This document shows, one piece after another, positions 1-5,975 of a DNA stretch of 14,081 nt (positions are counted from its first letter, which is position 1; the number at the start of each line of letters is the position of its first letter). The notes under the pieces were generated by a model, which saw only the letters and a program-made list of their open reading frames with translations, was not told where the DNA came from and searched no databases. The translations under genes were made by a program, and so were the position numbers. Source of the stretch: Campylobacteraceae bacterium (GTDB lineage Bacteria > Campylobacterota > Campylobacteria > Campylobacterales > Campylobacteraceae); NCBI GenBank assembly GCA_031290675.1, contig JAITNC010000068.1, positions 1 to 14,081 of the forward strand. Direction: 5' to 3'.

Positions 1-465
1 AGATAGCTCAATCGTGATAGGGTTTGTGGTTTGCACTGTCAGATCTTCTATATCTGCGCCGCTAATATAGCCGAAAAGGCCTACATGTTTAGCATTGTTA
101 TAGCTTTTGAACGTCAAACCTTTGATAGTATGTTTGCCTCCGTTGAGTATACCCGTAAATGGATCTGACTCGTTGCCTATCGGCTCCCAACCAGCATATT
201 TGCTAAGGTCTATATCATTTTTCAGTGTATAATTTCCCTTAACATTGCTTCTTATGTTGTCGAAATCTTCATCAGTGCAGATATCAGGCCAGCAACTTGT
301 TACTTTAGTATCTCCAATAGTTTCGTTTTCTTCAGTACTTTCGTTTTCTTCAATACTTGTATTTCTACCTACATCCTCGTCTCCACTACTTGAGCCACCA
401 CCACCGCAGCCAACTAAAAGTCCTAAAACCGAAGCTATCGAAAGTAGCTTAACTATTTTTCTCAT
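1..465 (-). CDS. Surface lipoprotein with GLUG/beta-helix-like repeats (C-terminus beyond window)
   Basis: The reading frame is open on the minus strand from ATG at 465 to the window edge, giving 155 codons without a stop, so the C-terminus is missing. The start has a strong Shine-Dalgarno (AGGAGAG) a few bases upstream. Residues 1-19 form a lipoprotein signal peptide (MRKIVKLLSIASVLGLLVG) with lipobox LVGC and lipidated Cys20, followed by the linker GGGGSSSG and a stretch rich in Glu and Asn. From about residue 75 the sequence carries the pattern 'DIDLS..GWEPIG...FTGILNGG.HTIKGLTF......VGLFGYISGADIEDLTV'. This is typical of GLUG-motif and right-handed beta-helix domains of secreted or surface proteins, often adhesins or protease-associated proteins. 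Exposure on the cell surface and any role in adhesion are inference. No partner gene is visible upstream. I am confident that it is a lipoprotein and less sure of the fold. Confidence 0.85.
   Translation of the reverse strand, partial: MRKIVKLLSIASVLGLLVGCGGGGSSSGDEDVGRNTSIEENESTEENETIGDTKVTSCWPDICTDEDFDNIRSNVKGNYTLKNDIDLSKYAGWEPIGNESDPFTGILNGGKHTIKGLTFKSYNNAKHVGLFGYISGADIEDLTVQTTNPITIELS
321..356. repeat. Two-copy 18-bp in-frame tandem repeat
   Basis: Two adjacent 18-bp units (321-338 and 339-356) differ at one base (TTTCGTTTTCTTCAGTAC against TTTCGTTTTCTTCAATAC). On the minus strand they encode the acidic linker motifs SIEENE and STEENE of the lipoprotein, between its lipid anchor and the repeat domain. 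Because the unit is a multiple of three, copy-number change would alter linker length without breaking the frame. Confidence 0.8.
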
Positions 466-505
466 TTTCTCTCCTTGAGATAAGATTTATTTAGCAAAAT
501 GACAC

Positions 506-587
506 CCTCTTTGCCATGCTGGATGCTAACGATACATCTTGGCTTTTTAGGGTCGAGATGTATCGTAGACTCAGCATGACACAAAGG
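506..587. repeat. Palindromic element, unit 1 of 3
   Basis: The ends are imperfect inverted repeats: CCTCTTTGCCATGCT (506-520) pairs with AGCATGACACAAAGG (573-587), 12 of 15 positions matching. Inside lies a perfect 10-bp stem, CGATACATCT (530-539) with AGATGTATCG (556-565), around a 16-nt loop. The whole unit could fold into one long hairpin. A 17-bp spacer containing GTTAACAATGACAAAT separates it from unit 2. Confidence 0.75.
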
Positions 588-604
588 GGTTAACAATGAC
601 AAAT

Positions 605-730
605 CCTCTTTGTCATGACTTAGTGTTAGCGAAACATCTCTACATTTTGAGCAGAGATGCTTCTGCTTCGCCGAAGCCTTGCGCAGGATGGAGCGAGCCT
701 CTTCGGCTTGACTAAGCCATGACACAAAGG
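605..730. repeat. Palindromic element, unit 2 of 3
   Basis: The left end CCTCTTTGTCATGACTTAGT (605-624) is complementary to the right end ACTAAGCCATGACACAAAGG (711-730) at 17 of 20 positions. The centre differs from unit 1 but has its own short stems (CATCTCT with AGAGATG, and GCTTCG with CGAAGC). It is followed by the 18-bp spacer TAGTTAACAATGACAAAT, nearly the same as the spacer after unit 1. Confidence 0.8.
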
Positions 731-748
731 TAGTTAACAATGACAAAT

Positions 749-856
749 CCTCTTTATCATGACTTGGCGTTTTCTACTTGTCATGTCTGGCTCTACGAAA
801 CGCCTCAACATTTGACAAGAAAGACTTTTGCATTTCGCGAAGTCATGACACAAAGG
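749..856. repeat. Palindromic element, unit 3 of 3
   Basis: The left end CCTCTTTATCATGACTT (749-765) pairs with the right end AAGTCATGACACAAAGG (840-856) at 14 of 17 positions. The centre is again diverged and holds a 7-bp inverted pair (CTTGTCA with TGACAAG). After the right end comes AAACTTACAATGACACAAA, a decayed version of the spacer seen after units 1 and 2. Confidence 0.75.
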
Positions 857-1357
857 AAACTTACAATGACACAAAATAGTAAACGAGAACTTGAATAATC
901 GAGTCTTGTTTACTCTCTTTTTCCTTATATTTACCACTTAAACTTAAATATTTATTAAAAGTAACCCTAAATTCCCGTGCTATTTGGAAAATCTTGGACA
1001 TTATATATCAAAACTAACAAAAAAGCAATTTTAAAATAACTATATATGTCTATTTTATGTGATTTTTTTACTAATATTCGTGAAATATGATACTTTTATT
1101 TCCTTTTTTGAGAATATAAGAATAGTTATTAAAAGTGGTTCAAATTATCGTAAAATAGGCACTTATGGATTGGTAAACTTTGAGTAGTTTAAGCCTGTAG
1201 GAAGGTTTTGTTTAATAATTTTGACAAAAAATAAAAACAGTAAAAATTTAATTATGCAGAGTAAATCTAAATGAGCAATGTTATAAATATGTATTTATGG
1301 TGTGGAAATGGCAGGAATACATATTTTTCGCCCTCGTTCACGAATGACATAAGAGTG

Positions 1358-1393
1358 GATTGCCACGCTTGCTGACGCAAACTCGCAATGACG
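1358..1393. repeat. Dispersed hairpin repeat (ATTGC/GCAAT type)
   Basis: The stretch GGATTGCCACGCTTGC...ACTCGCAATGACGG, read in reverse as CGTCATTGCGAG...GTGGCAATCC, matches a repeat type I remember from many bacterial genomes. The outer stem ATTGC (1359-1363) with GCAAT (1385-1389) encloses an inner stem-loop (GCTTGC with GCAAAC, one G-U pair). It is non-coding, and I cannot judge copy number in the genome from here. Confidence 0.65.
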
Positions 1394-1436
1394 GGAAGTG
1401 GTGTGTTGCAATGGGGGGCTGCGTGCGGCGATGACT

Positions 1437-1502
1437 CCCTTTATATCATGTTGAGCAAAGTGAAACATCTGTGTTTGTTTGTGTTTTGTAAAGAGCTGAG
1501 AT
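1437..1502. repeat. 66-bp dispersed repeat, left copy
   Basis: This stretch matches the reverse complement of 13899-13964 at 65 of 66 positions; the only difference is A at 1494 against G in the other copy. Its core contains TTGAGCAAAGTGAAACATCT, which is loosely similar to GAAACATCTCT and TTTTGAGCAGAG inside palindromic unit 2. The match ends abruptly on both sides, as expected for a discrete element. Confidence 0.9.
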
Positions 1503-1529
1503 CGTTACGTCGCTTCGCTCCTCACGATG
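1500..1529. repeat. Dispersed hairpin repeat with altered outer stem (ATCGT/ACGAT)
   Basis: GATCGTTACGTCGC...CTCCTCACGATG has the same architecture as the common 'GATTGC.TCGTCGCTTCGCTCCTCGCAATG' repeat, but both arms of the outer stem have changed together: ATCGT (1501-1505) pairs perfectly with ACGAT (1524-1528). It directly abuts the 66-bp repeat and is followed by GACACAAGAGG, similar to the right end of the palindromic elements. Confidence 0.6.
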
Positions 1530-1683
1530 ACACAAGAGGCGTGTGTGGCGCAATAGTTTCCTCAAAAAAACCACCCCGCCCTTCGCTCCCCCCCCCTTCC
1601 GTCATAGGGGAATTAGTGAGCGAGCGCGGCGAAATTGCAACGAAGTTAGCATGCAAAAAAACAAGCTGAAAATTGTAAAAGTT

Positions 1684-1691
1684 TATAAAAT
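1684..1691 (+). promoter_or_regulatory. Candidate -10 box for modE
   Basis: TATAAAAT fits the TANAAT-type -10 box usual in Campylobacterota. Transcription would start near 1698 and leave a leader of about 58 nt before the modE ATG. No clear -35 element is visible, which is common in this phylum. This is a motif match only. Confidence 0.35.
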
Positions 1692-1734
1692 CATACATAC
1701 TACTATTTTTATCAAGTAAGTGCTAAAGTAGCTT

Positions 1735-1745
1735 TGTGAAACACA
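1735..1745. promoter_or_regulatory. Dyad TGTGAAACACA before modE
   Basis: TGTG-AAA-CACA is a small dyad that ends at the modE ribosome binding site. The same 11 bases occur in reverse complement at 2543-2553, just past the modE stop. It could be a regulator site or a hairpin in the leader; no known consensus is matched with certainty. Confidence 0.35.
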
Positions 1746-1755
1746 GGAGAGAGAA

Positions 1756-2529
1756 ATGAACAAACTTAGTCTTGGCAGCGCTATCTGGATAGACAGCGAA
1801 AATCACCCGTTGCTTGGCAAGGGCAGGATAGAACTTTTGAAGCTCATAGACGAGCTTGGTTCGCTATTGCAAGCCTCCAAAAAAATGAAAATGAGCTACA
1901 AAGCGGCGTGGGACGCACTCAAAGATATGAACAGTACTTCGGACACCATACTCGTTGAAACCTCTACAGGCGGTAAAAACGGCGGCGGAAGCCGACTGAC
2001 AGAAGCAGGACACATATATGTCAAAATATACGAGAAAGTGTACGAGGAACAAAAAAGATTTTTTAACTCTCTTGAGGAGCATATCGGCGATTATGATAAA
2101 TTTATGCGTTTTACGGGCAGAAACTCTGTGCGAACGAGCGCGCGAAATCAACTCAAAGGCGAAATAGAAAATATCATAAGAGGTGATTTGACGAGTGAAA
2201 TCGCTATAGATATAGGCGAAGGCGTATTGTTAAACGCCCTCATCACCACCAAAAGCGTCAATGAGCTGGAACTTAAAAGAAGCACAACTGTTTGGGCTAT
2301 CATCAAAGCTTCGTGGATTGAGTTGGCTGACGAAAACGCTTGCGGCGAAAACGTGTTTAACGCCCTCGTGCACTCATACGAACAGCAGGGAAAGAGAGCG
2401 GAGAGCATCGTAGAGTTGGAAAATAGCGTAATTTTGACAGGCTCTTTTGATATAACTTCAAAATCTATGCAAACGGGAGATAACATCAAGGTTTTCATCA
2501 ACAAATCAAATATAATTTTAGGAGTTTGA
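1756..2529 (+). CDS. modE: Molybdate-responsive transcriptional regulator ModE
   Basis: This 257-residue protein is the expected size for full-length ModE. Residues about 15-95 form a winged helix-turn-helix of the LysR/ModE type (GRIELLKLIDELGSLLQASKKMKMSYKAAW..., then a glycine-rich wing GGKNGGGSRLTEAG). From about 124 to 187 there is a clear Mop/TOBE molybdate-binding module with the signature TSARNQLKGEI (127-137) and ending in IIKASWIELA. A second, more divergent module follows at about 195-257. In known ModE proteins, molybdate bound by the paired Mop domains strengthens DNA binding and represses uptake genes. The ATG at 1756 has a good AGGAG upstream. modA starts 133 bp downstream on the same strand with its own candidate operator, so ModE very likely controls that operon. 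The weak second Mop module may affect molybdate affinity; that is inference. Confidence 0.93.
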   Translation: MNKLSLGSAIWIDSENHPLLGKGRIELLKLIDELGSLLQASKKMKMSYKAAWDALKDMNSTSDTILVETSTGGKNGGGSRLTEAGHIYVKIYEKVYEEQKRFFNSLEEHIGDYDKFMRFTGRNSVRTSARNQLKGEIENIIRGDLTSEIAIDIGEGVLLNALITTKSVNELELKRSTTVWAIIKASWIELADENACGENVFNALVHSYEQQGKRAESIVELENSVILTGSFDITSKSMQTGDNIKVFINKSNIILGV

Positions 2530-2542
2530 GATGACCTTCTGG

Positions 2543-2553
2543 TGTGTTTCACA
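2543..2553. promoter_or_regulatory. Dyad TGTGTTTCACA after modE
   Basis: This is the exact reverse complement of the 11-bp dyad at 1735-1745. It lies 14 bp after the modE stop and about 110 bp before the modA start, so the pair flanks modE in inverted orientation. Confidence 0.35.
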
Positions 2554-2624
2554 GCGCATCTTAATGACCATATCATCAACGGCACGACTTTTGCATATCT
2601 AAAAGCGATGATTAAGTCTTTTTG

Positions 2625-2648
2625 CGTTATATTTCATCAAACATCACG
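2625..2648 (+). promoter_or_regulatory. Candidate ModE operator overlapping the modA promoter
   Basis: CGTTATAT (2625-2632) and ACATCACG (2641-2648) form an imperfect inverted repeat, 6 of 8 positions, with an 8-bp centre. ModE operators described in other bacteria are inverted repeats around TATAT-like half sites, often beginning CGTTATAT, so this is the best candidate in the modE-modA gap. The left half overlaps a possible -10 box (TATATT, 2628-2633), and the right half abuts the modA ribosome binding site. Binding here would block transcription. Confidence 0.45.
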
Positions 2649-2662
2649 AAAGGAAAGTGTAT

Positions 2663-3406
2663 ATGCGTATTTTATATGGATTTATAGCGGCAGCGTTTAT
2701 CGCTGTGTCAGCTTTTGCGGGTGAGGTCAAAGTTGCCGTAGCGGCGAATGTTCAAAATGCTTTTGGCGATTTGGCAAAGGCGTTCAACGTGGACAATCCG
2801 GACATCAAATTGCTCCCTACTTTTGGACCAAGCGGAGCTTTTACAACTCAAATCAAAAACGGTGCGCCGTTTGACCTGTTTTTGAGTGCAGATATGAAGT
2901 TTCCAAGCGAACTTTTTGATTTGGGATTGGCTGTAGACAAACCTGTCGTTTATGCGCAGGGAGCGTTGGCGTTGTTTACCGTACAAAAATTTGACCTTTC
3001 AAAAGGGCTTGAGGTTTTGAAAGATGCCAAAGTTGTCAAAATCTCTATCGCAAACCCCGACACCGCTCCTTATGGCAGAGCGAGCGTAGAAGCGTTGAAA
3101 AATGCAAAAGTATATGATGAGAAAAAGCTTGTTCAAGCTGAGAGTATCGGTCAAGTCGTAGCTCAAACAACGACTGCGGCAGATGTAGGCTTTGTAGCAA
3201 AATCTACATTTTTCACAGAAACAAACAAATACAAAGAGGGTGTGAACTGGGTGAGTGTAGACCCATCTCTCTACACGCCGATAGACCAAGGTATCGTCAT
3301 CGTCAAAGCGAGCGAGAAAAATGATGAAGCCAAAAAGTTTTATGATTTTATACTCGGCGAAAATGGCAAAAAAGTATTTACGGATTATGGCTACAGGGTT
3401 AAATGA
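2663..3406 (+). CDS. modA: Periplasmic molybdate-binding protein ModA
   Basis: This is the substrate-binding component of the molybdate ABC importer. The start is ATG at 2663, with AAAGGAAAG (2649-2657) at ideal spacing; an in-frame GTG at 2657 overlaps that ribosome binding site and is less likely. The 247-residue product begins with a Sec signal peptide (MRILYGFIAAAFIAVSAFA), probably cut after Ala19. The mature part has the family hallmarks: VAVAANVQNAFGDLAKAF, then FGPSGAFTTQIKNGAPFDLFLSA, and later ANPDTAPYGRASVEAL, with GFVAKS near the second oxyanion contact region. In this family those Ser and backbone sites hold molybdate or tungstate. It is the first gene of a unit with the TOBE gene, modB and modC; its stop overlaps the next start (ATGA). 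I see no Campylobacterota TupA-type features that would make it tungstate-specific, but sequence alone cannot exclude that. Confidence 0.94.
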   Translation: MRILYGFIAAAFIAVSAFAGEVKVAVAANVQNAFGDLAKAFNVDNPDIKLLPTFGPSGAFTTQIKNGAPFDLFLSADMKFPSELFDLGLAVDKPVVYAQGALALFTVQKFDLSKGLEVLKDAKVVKISIANPDTAPYGRASVEALKNAKVYDEKKLVQAESIGQVVAQTTTAADVGFVAKSTFFTETNKYKEGVNWVSVDPSLYTPIDQGIVIVKASEKNDEAKKFYDFILGENGKKVFTDYGYRVK

Positions 3407-3801
3407 GTAAAATCAGAGCGAGCGTCACGCAGATACTGGGCGGCGAGGGACTACATATAGTATCATTTACGCACGCACAGCAGACGCTCACGATGATGGG
3501 GCTAGAGCTTCCCGACATCAAAGTCGGAAGCGAAGTTGTTTTAAATATCAAACCCTCAAGCGTCGGGATAGCCAAAAATTACTCTGGTGATTTTAGCTTT
3601 TCCAACCGCTTGAAGGCGACTATAACACGGATAGATATCGGAGAGATTTTGTGCGTGCTGAAGCTCTCAATATCACCCGAAACACAGATAGAAAGTCTAC
3701 TCACAGCCTCCTCAGCCAAAAAGATAAATCTAAGCAAAAATGACGAAGTAGACGCCTTTTTTAAGGCGAGCGAGTTGTCCATACACGAGGTCTTAAAGTG
3801 A
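3403..3801 (+). CDS. Double TOBE/Mop-domain protein of the mod operon
   Basis: This 132-residue protein has no signal peptide or membrane segment, so it is probably cytoplasmic. It reads as two consecutive Mop/TOBE modules. The first (about 1-62) is degenerate, with an SSVGIAK end. The second (about 66-132) begins SNRLKATITRIDIGEI, close to the Mop signature 'SARNQLxGxIxxIxxGxV', and ends in FFKASELSIHEV. Paired Mop modules occur in ModE and ModC and in free molbindins, which bind molybdate. Here the pair is a separate gene between modA and modB, overlapping both by 4 bp (ATGA before, GTGA after), so it is translated with the transporter. It might buffer molybdate, supply a regulatory domain to ModC (which keeps only a partial TOBE tail), or pass metal to ModE; all three are inference. 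Family membership is fairly sure, the function open. Confidence 0.8.
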   Translation: MSKIRASVTQILGGEGLHIVSFTHAQQTLTMMGLELPDIKVGSEVVLNIKPSSVGIAKNYSGDFSFSNRLKATITRIDIGEILCVLKLSISPETQIESLLTASSAKKINLSKNDEVDAFFKASELSIHEVLK

Positions 3802-4508
3802 GTTTGTGGGACACTTTGAGCGCTATAAATTATATGCCGTTTTGGATATCTTTCAAGCTCTCCGTGATAACCACCTTCACGCTGTTTTTTATCTCTTTGC
3901 CGATAGCGTGGCGGCTCTCGCAAACAAACAGCAGATTTAAACCGCTCATTGAGTCGGCAGCAGCGTTGCCTATGGTTTTGCCCCCAACGGTTCTTGGCTT
4001 TTATATACTGATGCTGCTCTCGCCAAACCTCTCGCCTATCGGTATATTTTTGAAAAACAATTTTGACATTCGCCTTGTTTTTAACTTCACGGGACTCGTG
4101 ATAGCAAGCTGTATATATTCGTTTCCGTTTATGTTGCAGCCCCTGCAAAGCGGATTTGAGAGTTTGAACAAAAATATGCTTGAAGCCTCATATGTTAGCG
4201 GCAAAAGCGGCTTCACTACGCTCTGGCGGGTCGCTCTGCCAAACATCACCCCCTCACTTTTAACAGCGTTAGTTATCACATTTGCGCACACTATGGGCGA
4301 ATTTGGCGTGGTTTTGTTAGTCGGCGGAGCGGCTGAGGGCGAAACGAGAGTAGCCTCCATCGCCATATACAACGCCTTTGAGGTATCAAACTTCGCTTTG
4401 GCGTACGTCTACAGCGGCATTATGCTGTTCATCTCTTTTGCGGTTTTGCTCGTCATTTATATATTTAACAAAAAACAGAAAACCATCAAACGTGGATTTT
4501 TCCGATGA
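3798..4508 (+). CDS. modB: Molybdate ABC transporter permease ModB
   Basis: This is the inner-membrane permease of the molybdate importer, 236 residues, the usual ModB length. About five hydrophobic segments are visible (roughly 12-34, 50-72, 91-113, 150-172 and 200-226). The cytoplasmic coupling loop carries an EAA motif at about 130-150 (EASYVSGKSGFTTLWRVALP). It is followed by the ModB-typical HTMGEFGVVLLVGG...ETRVASIAIYNAFE. Translation begins at GTG 3798, overlapping the preceding stop by 4 bp (GTGA), and ends overlapping the modC ATG by 4 bp, so the whole transporter set is translationally coupled. The non-ATG start may keep permease expression low relative to ModA; that is inference. 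Confidence 0.93.
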   Translation: MSLWDTLSAINYMPFWISFKLSVITTFTLFFISLPIAWRLSQTNSRFKPLIESAAALPMVLPPTVLGFYILMLLSPNLSPIGIFLKNNFDIRLVFNFTGLVIASCIYSFPFMLQPLQSGFESLNKNMLEASYVSGKSGFTTLWRVALPNITPSLLTALVITFAHTMGEFGVVLLVGGAAEGETRVASIAIYNAFEVSNFALAYVYSGIMLFISFAVLLVIYIFNKKQKTIKRGFFR

Positions 4509-5359
4509 TATCTATTGATATAAACAAAAAACTCCACGGCGCAAACGGCGAGATGACTTTGAGCATCAAACTTGACTTGAGAGAAAAAGAATTTATATCA
4601 CTAAACGGCAAGAGCGGCAGCGGCAAAACAACGCTTTTGAGGATTTTGGCGGGGCTTGAGAGCGCACAAGGGAAGATAGTCGTAGATGGCGAGATATGGC
4701 AAGATGAAAATCTCTTTTTGCCGCCGAGGAAAAGACGTATCGGTTTTGTTTTTCAAGATTATGCGCTGTTTGAAAATATGAACGTTGAGCAAAATCTGCT
4801 ATTTGTAAACAAAGACATCAAACTCGCAAACTATCTGCTTGGAGCGACAGAGCTTGAAAGCCTTAGGAAAAGGGGCGTTGGCGAGCTTAGCGGAGGGCAA
4901 AAACAGCGTGTGAGTTTGTGCCGAGCGCTTATGAACAAACCAAAGATTCTCCTTATGGACGAGCCTCTCTCAGCGCTTGACCACGAGATAAGAGCGAAAC
5001 TGCAAAACGAGATATTGACGCTGCACAAAGAGTTCGGGACGACTACTATCTTGGTCAGCCACGACCCGAGCGAGATATACAAACTCTCGCAAAGGGTTAT
5101 AACGCTCCAAAACGGACAGGTGGCGAGGTTTGCCACGCCCACCGAAACGCTTTTGAAGACGAGCGGCAGCCAAAAATTCTCTTTTGACGGCGAGCTGTTG
5201 GAGATAAAAAAGATAGACGTGATATATGTGGCTATCATCGCGATAGGTCAGCAGCTTGTAGAAGTGGTGGTGGACGAGAGCGAGGCAAAAAGCTTCAGCG
5301 TGGGGCAAAAAGTGAGAGTAAGCACGAAGGCTTTTTCGCCAAATATCGCCGCTATTTGA
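4505..5359 (+). CDS. modC: Molybdate ABC transporter ATP-binding protein ModC
   Basis: This is the ATPase of the molybdate importer, 284 residues, shorter than the roughly 350 residues of enterobacterial ModC. All nucleotide-binding motifs are intact: Walker A GKSGSGKT (35-42), Q-loop Gln84 in FVFQDYALF, signature LSGGQ (128-132), Walker B ILLMDEP (148-154), D-loop SALD (156-159) and switch His186 in LVSHD. After about residue 215 there is only one partial TOBE-like tail rather than the two Mop modules of E. coli ModC. This fits with the separate double-TOBE gene in the same operon. The ATG overlaps the modB stop by 4 bp. It is the last mod gene; the next gene begins 31 bp later with its own promoter-like sequence. 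Confidence 0.94.
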   Translation: MISIDINKKLHGANGEMTLSIKLDLREKEFISLNGKSGSGKTTLLRILAGLESAQGKIVVDGEIWQDENLFLPPRKRRIGFVFQDYALFENMNVEQNLLFVNKDIKLANYLLGATELESLRKRGVGELSGGQKQRVSLCRALMNKPKILLMDEPLSALDHEIRAKLQNEILTLHKEFGTTTILVSHDPSEIYKLSQRVITLQNGQVARFATPTETLLKTSGSQKFSFDGELLEIKKIDVIYVAIIAIGQQLVEVVVDESEAKSFSVGQKVRVSTKAFSPNIAAI

Positions 5360-5378
5360 TTTATCAACAGAACTTTTG

Positions 5379-5384
5379 TACAAT
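5379..5384 (+). promoter_or_regulatory. -10 box immediately upstream of the sprT-like start
   Basis: TACAAT, preceded by TTTTG, is a near-ideal -10 box. With the usual 6-nt discriminator, transcription would start at 5391, the A of the sprT-like ATG. No Shine-Dalgarno sequence is present between them. Confidence 0.5.
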
Positions 5385-5390
5385 CCGTCT

Positions 5391-5879
5391 ATGGAAATAA
5401 AACTCTCTTTGGAAACACTGCTCAAAAAAGCGAGTGCGCTTTATAATTTGGAGCTAAATATAACTATACTCACAGACTTGAGCGGCAACAGGCTTATCGG
5501 TCAGTGCAAAAAAATCTCCAAAAAAACCTACATCATACGACTGCACAAAAATCTTTTGGAGGAGTTTGGGCAGAGCTATCTGGACGATGTTTTGACGCAC
5601 GAGTTCGCACACGCCGTACAGATGGAGCTTTTCAAAAACAACAAACCACATTCACGCGAATGGAAGGGCATAGTTGAGGCTTTGAGCGGCGAGAAATACG
5701 GCACACATAAGATAAACTACAACCCCGCCAAGAGCAAAACGTACAAAACCTACCTCTACAAATGCCACTGCGGCGAACACAAACTGACATCTATCAGGCA
5801 CAACAGAGCCGTAAAAAAACGCATGGTTTATGTATGTAAAAAATGCGGTGGAAAATTGGCGTTTGACAAAAAGATATAA
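5391..5879 (+). CDS. SprT-like zinc metalloprotein
   Basis: This 162-residue protein resembles the SprT/SprT-like family, related to the protease domain of eukaryotic Spartan (SPRTN), which cleaves DNA-crosslinked proteins. The zinc-binding helix HEFAH lies at 70-74 in DDVLTHEFAHAVQ, with Glu71 as the presumed catalytic base. His87 in PHSREW is the likely third ligand. A C-terminal zinc ribbon uses Cys125 and Cys127 (YKCHCG) and Cys149 and Cys152 (VCKKCG), as in bacterial SprT proteins. I chose ATG 5391; an in-frame TTG at 5376 would be possible only if transcription begins earlier, and it overlaps the -10 box. The gene follows modC closely but is probably transcribed separately, possibly also by read-through from the mod operon. 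Proteolytic activity and substrate are not established for bacterial members, so only the fold and metal site are claimed. Confidence 0.85.
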   Translation: MEIKLSLETLLKKASALYNLELNITILTDLSGNRLIGQCKKISKKTYIIRLHKNLLEEFGQSYLDDVLTHEFAHAVQMELFKNNKPHSREWKGIVEALSGEKYGTHKINYNPAKSKTYKTYLYKCHCGEHKLTSIRHNRAVKKRMVYVCKKCGGKLAFDKKI

Positions 5880-5937
5880 GATAATTTTAATCCGAAATAG
5901 TACTGCGTAATAATTAATCCCATTTAAGTGTTTTATG

Positions 5938-5943
5938 GATAAT
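5938..5943 (+). promoter_or_regulatory. Candidate -10 box for dps
   Basis: GATAAT sits 33 nt before the dps start, and the perfect 9-bp palindrome TAATAATTA (5908-5916) lies about 22 bp upstream of it, near the -35 position. Dps genes are often controlled by Fur or PerR, whose sites are AT-rich palindromes of this flavour, but the match is short. Confidence 0.3.
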
Positions 5944-5975
5944 ATAGAGGGAAATAAAATCTTAAGGAATACAAA

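Larger units (their letters stand above)
466..1755. other. Gene-poor repeat-rich intergenic region
   Basis: I see no convincing gene in these roughly 1290 bases. The stretch 480-880 is three related palindromic elements. The stretch 900-1330 is strongly AT-rich, with an 11-bp AT inverted repeat (1285-1295 with 1316-1326) and no clear coding. The stretch 1350-1660 is a patchwork of dispersed-repeat modules with higher G+C. Short open frames here run through the repeats, lack good ribosome binding sites and have biased, repeat-derived composition. The region probably grew by accumulation of mobile or amplified non-coding elements between the lipoprotein gene and modE. Confidence 0.7.

Noticed and set aside
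506..856. CRISPR array
   Set aside because: The repeated units are palindromic and 82-126 bp long with diverged centres, the spacers are conserved rather than unique, and no cas gene is nearby.
462..937. Two minus-strand open frames (94 and 67 codons) upstream of the lipoprotein start
   Set aside because: Both are formed entirely by the palindromic elements, overlap the lipoprotein ribosome binding site region, and show no protein-like features.
1285..1326. 11-bp AT inverted repeat as a terminator
   Set aside because: The stem is almost entirely A-T with a 20-nt loop and no upstream gene to terminate; probably compositional chance.
1271..1375. 34-codon frame starting MSNVINMYLW
   Set aside because: It has no ribosome binding site, runs into a dispersed hairpin repeat and ends there; no support as a gene.
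1388..1669. 93-codon open frame in the repeat block
   Set aside because: It runs straight through the 66-bp repeat and the hairpin repeats, has no ribosome binding site, and its composition follows the repeats; most likely not a gene.
2531..2602. 23-codon frame after modE with GGAG upstream (possible leader peptide for modA)
   Set aside because: The peptide has no recognisable attenuation pattern, and the GGAG lies inside the modE end. It may be chance; comparison with relatives would be needed to revive it.
2657..2665. GTG at 2657 as the modA start
   Set aside because: It overlaps the AAAGGAAAG ribosome binding site, whereas ATG 2663 has correct spacing and begins a normal signal peptide.
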